Part shown: positions 27,158 through 35,094 of the stretch, piece by piece | Layout: each line of letters begins with the position of its first letter | How positions within the stretch are numbered: the first letter of the stretch is position 1 | Assembly (NCBI RefSeq): GCF_000513115.1 | Contig: NZ_BAUU01000030.1 | Location: 1-51,670, forward strand | Reading direction: 5' to 3' | From: Halalkalibacter hemicellulosilyticusJCM 9152 | GTDB taxonomy: Bacteria > Bacillota > Bacilli > Bacillales > Bacillaceae_D | Length of the DNA stretch: 51,670 nucleotides | Program-made: the position numbers and the translations under genes | The notes under the pieces: model-generated | Databases searched by the model: none | Told to the model about the DNA's origin: nothing | What the model saw: only the letters and a program-made list of their open reading frames with translations

Positions 27158-30100
27158 CTACATATTCATTCTTCGTTTACGAATTACCAACAGAGCTACA
27201 CTACCTATAGCGAGTAAAACAATACCATACATAAGATACATGTATAAACTCGTCGCCGTCCTAGGCAATACTTTGTCATTTTGATCGTCATGACCATCTT
27301 GGCCATCCTCGCCGTCTTGACCATCTTGGCCATCCTCGCCGTCTTGACCATCTTGACCGTCTTGACCATCCTGACCGTCTTGACCGTCTTGACCGCCCTG
27401 ACCATCCTGACCGTCCTGACCGTCCTGGCCATCCTGACCGTCCTGGCCATCCTGACCATCTTGGCCATCTTGACCGTCTTGACCGTTCTCTTCCTCTACA
27501 AATACCCCATAAGCAGAGAACGATGTAACTCCTAATATGACCGTTTGACTCTCTTCATTTATTTCTCCACCACGATATTCCCATTCATCGTCCTCATCAC
27601 TATAATAATAGATTCCTAAATCATTTCGATTAACATCATCTTCATATCCTAATAGCAATGTGAATTCATTTGTAGGAATAGTAGCACCATCAGCATATTC
27701 GAACATGAACGTTAATTGATCACCAGCTGGTATTAAACCTTCGTAATTTGTATCTGTAATATCTTTCGTTGCTACTTTCAATTTCGTACCATCTGGTAAA
27801 TCTGATGGCATCTTGATTTTACTATTTGATCCAATAATCGAGTACGTAATGCCAGCATATACCTCTTCTGCTTCCTCAGCATCTAACACTAACTCTCCAG
27901 TTGGATCCTTACCCGGCTCATCTTCATCACTATCATCCTCACTAAACTTCCAATAATCAAAGTTGAATAAATGGTTATCCTCTTCACCTTTAAACATAAA
28001 GAAGATATTATGAACACCTGATACACCTGTTACATCCGTTTCCATTAGGACCCATTCTTGTTCCCCGCCTGTTGGTTCAACCTCTAACAAGCCTATTACT
28101 TCTCCAACCGGGCTATCTATTCGAATTTCAATTGTTCCACCGACAGTCGATGCAATATTCGCTTTAAATGTACTAGCGCCATTTTCACCAAAATCTGCAT
28201 TTGATATCGCAATCCAATCACCATCTTCAATATTAGTTACATTTAAGTTAAGACTCTCTAACATACTTCCTGGTGCTTCTGATACCTCTGTTGAAATACC
28301 TGCATTCCAAGCAAACGTTTCAGCCTCTGTTCTTGTATATGGGTTAAGAGTTCTAGTTTGACTAACACCATTCATATCCGCTTGAACATCTTTTATTTTG
28401 CCATTCTCATAGTATTCAATTTTATTAATATGAGGAGATCTATACCCCATCGTATTGTCCATTAATTGCTTTGACAACGTTTGAGCATGGTAAGCAATAT
28501 ACCATTGATCATTAAACTCAAAAATATGATGATGGTTGTTTCCACCGACATCAAAGAAACGAGATGGATTTCGTAAAAGGGTTCCCGCATAAGTGAAAGG
28601 ACCCATCGGATTATCGCTAATCATATATGCAATTTCTCCATGAAGCGGCATGCCCTCTTCACGTACACCTGAGAAATTTGTACTATAAGAAAAATAGTAC
28701 TGCCCGTTATATTTATGCATTTCTGAAGCCTCGAACATGAAAGGTGCATCAATCATGACGGCTTCTCCAACTGTCTCGATCATATTGTCGCTTAATTGAA
28801 TGACACGAGCTGTTTGAGGATTAGCTGCTTGCTCAGGAGTCGGATTTGCTCCACCGGGGACCCCACCTCCAAAGTACAGGTAACCTGTACCATCATCATC
28901 GATAAAAACACCGGGATCAAAGTTCCAAACTACTCCTTCTATTCCAGGAGTATTCCCATGAATGAGCGGCCCTCCAATTGGATCCGTCCAAGGACCAAGC
29001 GGACTATCAGCTGTAAGAACACCAATGTTTGAAGCGTTATTACAGAAATATAGGAAGAACTTGTCCTCACCGTTAATTTCCTTATGAGCAATAGTTGGTG
29101 CCCATGATTGTGTAGCCCATGAGGCTGCTCCATTAGGTCCCGCAACCGGGATAGAACCATGATCAGTCCAGTTTACTAAATCTTCTGATGAAATGACTGT
29201 CAAAGTATTAATGTTTGCATACGTATTTGCAATAATTTGGCCATTTTCATCATACTCAAACTCATCATTTGTCATATAAATATATACTCGTTCATCATGA
29301 ACTAGTACATTAGGGTCTGCTCCAAACTTGTGACTAATGAGCGGATTGTTGTACCCTGGTATCTTCGCTAAAGCATCCGTCTCCAATTGTAATAGTTCAA
29401 TGTTTGCCACAGCGTCATGCACATTGTAAGCAATATTTGCACCTTCTACTTGGATATAGTTAGCTCTGAGTTTTTCATTTCGATTTGACGTTACAAAGTC
29501 ATCAACCTTTAACGTGATCGTAGCAAATAGTTCGGAATCCTCATTTGAAAAGTGAAAATCATCTCCACTAACCGTTAATAATAGCTGGTTATTTATGAAA
29601 CTAAAGGTCCCTTCACCATGAATATTCTCTGTATGAAATTCCACTTTAGAAACGGACAAACCTTTAGGAATATGAAACGATGCTGATAACCCCTTATATT
29701 CCCCATATGGAAGCGCATCCATTTTTATAGGTACTTCAAATTCATTGTTTGGCACCCCAACTACTTCAGAAACATCATCTAATTGCACATTTAATACCGT
29801 TTCAATACCTTCAGAGCCTGTTATCGTATCCTCTATTCTAAAGTAATCAAAATCAACATAACCGCCTGGATTTTTCGTTGCATAATTAAATAAAGCAAAA
29901 CGATAGCCCATGAAATGTGGTAGCGTATATTCCATTTCTAATGCATCACCAATAGACGTCCACTCCACACCATTTAGACTATAATAGAAGTAAGCACGAT
30001 CTATACGGTCTTTAAAGTCAAAGTCCACTTTAAAATAAACTCTTTCTTCATCTAGAGGTATACTCTCTACTTCCTCAAAAGATTCAGAAGTCCCCTTTGC

Positions 30101-32485
30101 CATGACAATTGATTTAGAATTGCCCTCCATTTTAACACCAACATAACCATACTTCTCTTGGAAGGCTGCAAGTCCAGCGACGTCTCCATCTCGCATATTG
30201 TCCACTTCTATTGCAATATTACCTGAGCTTTCTGGACCAAATGTTCGTTGAGTTAACGTATTTCTAGTATCATGAATACTCGTATCAATGTTACCGTTCG
30301 TTATTCTTAAAAAGCCGTGACGATCTGTTAAAGACCAATTTGTATTATCCGGATTATGGTTCCATTGCCATACTAAATCAAGGTTTGATCCATTATAATC
30401 ATGCTCACCTGGATTAACTGTATCAGGAACACCACCTTTATTAATAAATGATATATCATCAACATAGAAATCCATTAAATCTGTAATAGGATCAGGGTTA
30501 TCCGTCCACGGTGTTTCAATAAAAATAAATGTTTCTGATAGATCAGTACCTACTGGAAGTCTATACGTCCCTGAAATCGTTGCCCATTCTCCTTTTTGAA
30601 CGGTTGCAGAACCAATCACTTCAATCCCTTGCCAAGTTGGTCCGTTTTGAATCGCAAATTGAAAATTCTTCTGTTCTGGCCCTTCTGTATATTTGACTTT
30701 CGCCGAAAATTCATAAATATGGTTAACTTGAACAGCTCCAGTCAACACATATTTTGGACCATCACCTGTTAGCTCTCTATTGGTTACATGTAAACTATGA
30801 GAACCGCTATACGCTTCTTCATTTGTTACTTCAATAGTAGCGTTTCCATAAACATCCCATGGCTCCAGACCATCCTCAAAGCTACCATTATGAATGAGAT
30901 TAGCTTCTTCAGAGACAGTTTCAGTTGTTGTCATAGACAGGTCATCTACATAGAAATTCATTAAATCTAAATCGTCATCAGGTTCAGCTGTCCAAGGTGT
31001 CTCAATAAAAATAAACGTTTCTGATAGATCTATATCCTCAGATAATGTATAGGACCCTTCAATCGTTACCCATTCTCCCTTTTGAGCCGTCGTAAATCCC
31101 ATTACCTCAATGCCCTCCCAAGTTGCTCCATTTTGAATCGCGAAATGGAAGTTTTTCTCATCAGGGCCTTCTGTATACTTAACTTTTGCCGAGAATTCAT
31201 ACACTGTTCCAGGCTCCACTTTACCTGTAATATCTTGTTTAGGACCATCCCCCGTAACCTGACGATTGGTCACATATAAACTACTTGATCCACTATATGC
31301 CTCTTCACTTGATAGCTCAATATTTGCTCCAAAGCCTTCCCATGGTTCAATTCCATTTTCAAAGTTACCATTTTCAAGTAATTGTATCCGTTCAGTTGTA
31401 ACTGACATTTCGCTCTCTGATTTAGTAAGTACTTCTTCTGTTTCTTTTGAATGATTCGTTGCAAAAACCCTGTTCAAATTTTGATAAAATTCATCAGAAG
31501 CGACAATTCGGTTCGTCGATTTCACTCCTTGAACTGGAACTGGCAACTCTCTTGGAGCTTGACCGTCTTCTCCAAAAATAGGCCAATCATCTTCCCATGT
31601 GACGGGCACAAGGAAAGGTGTTCGTCCAACTGCTCCATTATCTTGGAATATCATCGCATACCAATCACCATCTGCGGTATCAATCATTCCACCTTGAGCA
31701 ATTCCCGAGTCTTGCAATACGATTCGACCCTCGTAATCTCCATTTATCGAATCTGAACGATAGATTAGTTGCGTTCTCATACCTCCTTCAGGCCACGTAA
31801 TAATCGATATATAATACTTTCCATTTATTTTTTGAATCGTTGCTCCTTCACCTGGAAGTCCACCAGATCCAGCTATTTCTCCTGAATTCGGAATAATAAC
31901 TTCATTCAAACCACCATCTTTAACAGCAGTTGCATCGGATGTTAACTCCGTAACCGAAATATTACCGCTGCCATGCACTAAATATACACGTCCATCATCG
32001 TCGAAAAGGAGTGACATATCATGGAAACGTGCATCAAGCGTCTGTCTTGTCCATGAACCATTTTCAATATCATCCGTCGTATAAACATACGTATTACCTG
32101 TTGTATTTGAAGAAAAGACTGCATAGTACGTCCCTCCATGATACCTTAACGAAGGTGCCCATGAGCCTGCTGAATATTCACTTTGTCCATTTCTTAAAGA
32201 TTGTTCATCATCTGTTTCGAGAATGTCATAGACATAATTAACAATTTCCCAATTAACGAGATCATAGGATTTCATAATTGGAACACCTGGATTCATGTGC
32301 ATCGTCGTACTTGCCATATAATAAACATCCCCAACCCTAATAACATCAGGATCTGGCACATCAGAAAATATAAACGGATTTTCAAAAGTCTCATTTGATT
32401 GTTGTGCAAGTAACGTAATATTCGGTAAAAACAAGCTTAAGATAAGCGCAAACGCCATTAAAACGACAAATTTTTTTTTGCTCAT
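27158..32485 (-). CDS. Giant wall-anchored bifunctional GH43 enzyme with CBM4/9, cohesin-like domain, CBM6 and Gly-X-Y stalk
   Basis: Start set at ATG 32485, preceded by AAGGAGG (32504-32498); an in-frame ATG at 32539 lacks an RBS. The protein is ~1,775 residues; positions here count from that ATG. Signal peptide (1-27); GH43 propeller 1 (~36-325; Asp45, Asp156, Glu213); CBM4/9 tandem (~370-520 and ~528-684); ConA-like sandwich of GH43-1 (~696-885); cohesin-like beta domain (~895-1032); GH43 propeller 2 (~1048-1367; Asp1057, Asp1190, Glu1252) of the arabinoxylan arabinofuranohydrolase type; CBM6 (~1385-1516); beta domain ending TSFSAYGVF (~1530-1664); about 24 Gly-Gln-Asp-type triplets; LPRTA anchor, helix and RKRRMNM. 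It probably debranches and trims arabinoxylan at the surface. Both GH43 modules have intracellular relatives here (24309-25823; 47237-48705). Confidence 0.9.
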   Translation of the reverse strand: MSKKKFVVLMAFALILSLFLPNITLLAQQSNETFENPFIFSDVPDPDVIRVGDVYYMASTTMHMNPGVPIMKSYDLVNWEIVNYVYDILETDDEQSLRNGQSEYSAGSWAPSLRYHGGTYYAVFSSNTTGNTYVYTTDDIENGSWTRQTLDARFHDMSLLFDDDGRVYLVHGSGNISVTELTSDATAVKDGGLNEVIIPNSGEIAGSGGLPGEGATIQKINGKYYISIITWPEGGMRTQLIYRSDSINGDYEGRIVLQDSGIAQGGMIDTADGDWYAMIFQDNGAVGRTPFLVPVTWEDDWPIFGEDGQAPRELPVPVQGVKSTNRIVASDEFYQNLNRVFATNHSKETEEVLTKSESEMSVTTERIQLLENGNFENGIEPWEGFGANIELSSEEAYSGSSSLYVTNRQVTGDGPKQDITGKVEPGTVYEFSAKVKYTEGPDEKNFHFAIQNGATWEGIEVMGFTTAQKGEWVTIEGSYTLSEDIDLSETFIFIETPWTAEPDDDLDLMNFYVDDLSMTTTETVSEEANLIHNGSFEDGLEPWDVYGNATIEVTNEEAYSGSHSLHVTNRELTGDGPKYVLTGAVQVNHIYEFSAKVKYTEGPEQKNFQFAIQNGPTWQGIEVIGSATVQKGEWATISGTYRLPVGTDLSETFIFIETPWTDNPDPITDLMDFYVDDISFINKGGVPDTVNPGEHDYNGSNLDLVWQWNHNPDNTNWSLTDRHGFLRITNGNIDTSIHDTRNTLTQRTFGPESSGNIAIEVDNMRDGDVAGLAAFQEKYGYVGVKMEGNSKSIVMAKGTSESFEEVESIPLDEERVYFKVDFDFKDRIDRAYFYYSLNGVEWTSIGDALEMEYTLPHFMGYRFALFNYATKNPGGYVDFDYFRIEDTITGSEGIETVLNVQLDDVSEVVGVPNNEFEVPIKMDALPYGEYKGLSASFHIPKGLSVSKVEFHTENIHGEGTFSFINNQLLLTVSGDDFHFSNEDSELFATITLKVDDFVTSNRNEKLRANYIQVEGANIAYNVHDAVANIELLQLETDALAKIPGYNNPLISHKFGADPNVLVHDERVYIYMTNDEFEYDENGQIIANTYANINTLTVISSEDLVNWTDHGSIPVAGPNGAASWATQSWAPTIAHKEINGEDKFFLYFCNNASNIGVLTADSPLGPWTDPIGGPLIHGNTPGIEGVVWNFDPGVFIDDDGTGYLYFGGGVPGGANPTPEQAANPQTARVIQLSDNMIETVGEAVMIDAPFMFEASEMHKYNGQYYFSYSTNFSGVREEGMPLHGEIAYMISDNPMGPFTYAGTLLRNPSRFFDVGGNNHHHIFEFNDQWYIAYHAQTLSKQLMDNTMGYRSPHINKIEYYENGKIKDVQADMNGVSQTRTLNPYTRTEAETFAWNAGISTEVSEAPGSMLESLNLNVTNIEDGDWIAISNADFGENGASTFKANIASTVGGTIEIRIDSPVGEVIGLLEVEPTGGEQEWVLMETDVTGVSGVHNIFFMFKGEEDNHLFNFDYWKFSEDDSDEDEPGKDPTGELVLDAEEAEEVYAGITYSIIGSNSKIKMPSDLPDGTKLKVATKDITDTNYEGLIPAGDQLTFMFEYADGATIPTNEFTLLLGYEDDVNRNDLGIYYYSDEDDEWEYRGGEINEESQTVILGVTSFSAYGVFVEEENGQDGQDGQDGQDGQDGQDGQDGQDGQDGQGGQDGQDGQDGQDGQDGQDGEDGQDGQDGEDGQDGHDDQNDKVLPRTATSLYMYLMYGIVLLAIGSVALLVIRKRRMNM
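27291..27487 (-). repeat. 9-bp tandem repeats coding Gly-X-Y (collagen-like) stalk
   Basis: About 20 or more copies of a 9-bp unit encode Gly-Gln-Asp, with occasional Gly-Glu-Asp and Gly-His-Asp, just before LPRTA. The run is strictly periodic with Gly every third residue. It differs from the 27-bp and 21-bp linkers of the GH9 and GH59 proteins. Confidence 0.9.
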
Positions 32486-32539
32486 GGCTTTATTGTCCTC
32501 CTTACTATTTTTAAAACTATTGGAAAATCCTCGTTCCAT

Positions 32540-33079
32540 AGTGTCATCTCTAGATGACTTCGAAGGATCAACAACACCCCAAAACGCTGGCTTCTCTTTA
32601 AGATGAGTATAACTACAAATGGAGCATTAGTTCGATCAACCGGAAATGAGCTAGCCACATATGGTTAATAGCCATTCCCCAACATACAATTCCGTTAATC
32701 TTGTCCTCATTCTCTTTAAAGCTCCAAACCGCTTCTCTCTTACCGTTCTGCTTTCAAGACTCAAGTTTTGAAAGCAGTTATTTGCTGTAGCTTCAGTAAG
32801 GAAGGGATACTTTCAACAATCGGTAAATCCATCGATTGTGCTATCCCTTCATCATCTGAACGCTCTTCGAATGCTACCTCTACTTTATTCAAACCTTGAT
32901 TTGCATGTCACCTTTCTCTCTTCTCATATTCCGATCCAATGGTTAATATCCGTTCACTATTACGTAGAACGAAATGATACTGCTCCCTATGTCTACGGTC
33001 ACTCCCCTTTTGGACATGACTATAACACTTCATTCAGAACATGATGATATTATTTATACATGCAGTGAATTCAATGAAC
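32540..33079. other. 540-bp gene-free region between importer operon and giant GH43 gene
   Basis: No convincing gene on either strand; short frames here have no RBS or family features. It contains an inverted repeat, CTGCTTTCAA (32748-32757) with TTGAAAGCAG (32768-32777), and should hold the giant gene's promoter and the end of the nine-gene operon. I do not see a full copy of the shared operator; CAACAACACCCC near 32569 matches only its first seven bases. No cre box seen. Confidence 0.5.
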
Positions 33080-34036
33080 TTAACCAACAATCCCTGTGCG
33101 TTCAACACTTTGAACGAAGTAACGTTGAACAAATAAGTAAATAATAATTAAAGGGAGAATCGCGAGCAAGATCCCAGTATCCTGTACCATACTTAAGTAA
33201 AACGGATCGGTACTCGTTGCATCACCTCCCTCAAGATGAATCGCTAAATTATAAGGTAATGACGATAATTGTGTTGACATCACATTACTTGATGTCAAAT
33301 ACGTTGTCGTGAAGAATGTATCATTCCACTGCCATACAAATGAGAACAGCATAACGGTTACAATAGCCGGCAACGCATTGGGCAGCATAATACGAAAGAA
33401 CGTTGTCCCAACTCCTGCTCCATCAATATAAGCAGCTTCTTCAATCGCTTTAGGAATTCCCCTGAAGAATTGTCTAAAAATAAAGATGAATAACCCTGCC
33501 TTTAAAGAGTTTGCCGTCAATGCTGTTAAGATAAACGGCCAATACGAATCCAATAAATTCACTGAACTACCTGTTATTAACGGGATAAGTCCCATTAAGC
33601 TAAATTCTCTTAAATTAATATACATCGGGATCAGAATCGTTGTCGGAGGTACGAGAATAGTAAGAATCACCCCTCCAAACAGTAGTTTACTTCCTTTAAA
33701 TTGCAGGCGAGCAAATGCATATCCTGCAAGTGCACACGATGCAACTGTGAGTAACGTTGTCGTCCCTGCTAATACAAATGTGTTAAACAATGTATCCCAA
33801 TAATTCATAATCGACATCGCATTTCTGAAATTATCAAGTGAATAATTTTCAGGAATCCATACGACTATCGGTGAATACAGATCACTTCTATGCTTAATAG
33901 CTGTCGAAATTTTTTGAATGATAGGATAGAGAATGATAAACGATAAACCAGCTATCAATACTAGTCGAACAAACGACCAAACCCAATGTTTTATCTTTTC
34001 AACCGTTAACCATTGAGCTATTTTCAAAGCTCTCAC
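33080..34036 (-). CDS. Sugar ABC importer permease, MalG-like (318 aa)
   Basis: Six membrane helices and EAA loop KAIEEAAYIDGAGVGTTFFR followed by IMLPNALPA. Last gene of the nine-gene operon and partner of the permease at 34180-35094. A GTG start at 34036 is used here; the RBS GAGAGGGTGAGAG also allows the TTG three codons later. A 143-bp gap with a strong hairpin separates the two, unusual inside such an operon. Confidence 0.9.
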   Translation of the reverse strand: MRALKIAQWLTVEKIKHWVWSFVRLVLIAGLSFIILYPIIQKISTAIKHRSDLYSPIVVWIPENYSLDNFRNAMSIMNYWDTLFNTFVLAGTTTLLTVASCALAGYAFARLQFKGSKLLFGGVILTILVPPTTILIPMYINLREFSLMGLIPLITGSSVNLLDSYWPFILTALTANSLKAGLFIFIFRQFFRGIPKAIEEAAYIDGAGVGTTFFRIMLPNALPAIVTVMLFSFVWQWNDTFFTTTYLTSSNVMSTQLSSLPYNLAIHLEGGDATSTDPFYLSMVQDTGILLAILPLIIIYLFVQRYFVQSVERTGIVG

Positions 34037-34073
34037 CCTCTCTGATCGAACTTCCTTTTACGAAATGATTCAC

Positions 34074-34129
34074 TTTCAAACAAATAATTGGATCTTCACC
34101 TTAAGCAATTGCTGCCTATTTGTTTGAAA
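34074..34129 (-). other. Hairpin inside the importer operon
   Basis: TTTCAAACAAATA (34074-34086) and TATTTGTTTGAAA (34117-34129) are perfect 13-bp complements without a following U run. It lies between the two permease genes, so it may stabilise or process mRNA rather than stop transcription. Confidence 0.5.
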
Positions 34130-34179
34130 AACTATCTTTCTCTTTGTCATACTATTAATCCATTCAATCTCTCCATCTA

Positions 34180-35094
34180 CTAATCTTGGTAAAAAACTTT
34201 TTTCGAAATAAAATACGTGCTTACTGCCAAGATAAGCATGATTGAAACAAAATACAGCCATGCCATTGCCGAACTAAGACCGAAATTAAAGTTATCAAAG
34301 CCAGTGGACATGATCAGCTCAGTCACTGGACTTCTTGAGAACGAATCTATAATCGTGTAAATCAAATTTACTAAAATAAGTGGACTAACCATCGGGAACG
34401 TAATTTTCCAAAAAGCTTCATATCCAGTTGCCCCTTCAATCTTAGAAGCTTCGTACAACTGTGGTGGAATTGTCTGAATAGCTGCAAGAAAAATTAAAAT
34501 TTGAACCCCTGATTGACTAACAATTTCATAAATTCGATCAACCGCTCCTGTAAGATAATTAACAATCGTTACATTTACACCAGAATTAATCATCATTCTT
34601 TGCAGTTCAAAAGAACTTAACATATTTGAAAAGCCACCAGAAGTAGCATTTTGCTGATTAATATCTTGCACTAAACTAGTCGCTTCTAAGCTCAAAATAA
34701 CTCCAGATGCAAGGATAACGGGTAAAAAGAAAATCGACCTTGCTAATGACCTCCCGCGAAAGTTCTGGTTCAATATTACCGCCAAAAACAAACTGAAAAT
34801 GACAATCAAAGGTACATTAATGACAATATTCATAATCGATTCAATTAAAATTCGATTAAAGCTTGTATTGACCGTTAATGCTTCAATGTAATTGGTCATT
34901 CCAACAAATGAAACGGTCATACCTTCTGAACTTGCTGAAATCTCACTAAAACTAAATTGTAATGAAGTCAGTAATGGAACGAAAAAGAAAAAGATAAACC
35001 CTAGTAACCAAGGCGAGACGAAAAGAACACCCCAAAACACCTTTTGTCCTTCATATGTTCGCAACGTTCCACTTAATTTTGCTAACGATTTCAA
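34180..35094 (-). CDS. Sugar ABC importer permease, MalF/UgpA-like, with enlarged periplasmic-side loop (304 aa)
   Basis: Six membrane helices and EAA loop PPQLYEASKIEGATGYEAFW followed by KITFPMVSP. Between two helices (~145-200) is an extra polar segment (SLVQDINQQNATSGG onward) not usual in this family, which might contact the large binding protein or the DUF5696 lipoprotein. Its ATG overlaps the DUF5696 stop as ATGA, so the two are translationally coupled. Confidence 0.9.
   Translation of the reverse strand: MKSLAKLSGTLRTYEGQKVFWGVLFVSPWLLGFIFFFFVPLLTSLQFSFSEISASSEGMTVSFVGMTNYIEALTVNTSFNRILIESIMNIVINVPLIVIFSLFLAVILNQNFRGRSLARSIFFLPVILASGVILSLEATSLVQDINQQNATSGGFSNMLSSFELQRMMINSGVNVTIVNYLTGAVDRIYEIVSQSGVQILIFLAAIQTIPPQLYEASKIEGATGYEAFWKITFPMVSPLILVNLIYTIIDSFSRSPVTELIMSTGFDNFNFGLSSAMAWLYFVSIMLILAVSTYFISKKVFYQD

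Noticed and set aside
27291-27487. Regular short repeats considered as a CRISPR array
   Set aside because: Units are 9 bp, contiguous, in frame and without spacers; they code a protein stalk.
27281-27535. Plus-strand frame of Leu-Thr-Ile-Leu repeats that could look like a membrane protein
   Set aside because: It is the complement of the Gly-Gln-Asp stalk repeats.
32838-33044. 68-codon plus-strand frame in the 540-bp gap
   Set aside because: No RBS, no recognisable motif and composition like non-coding DNA.
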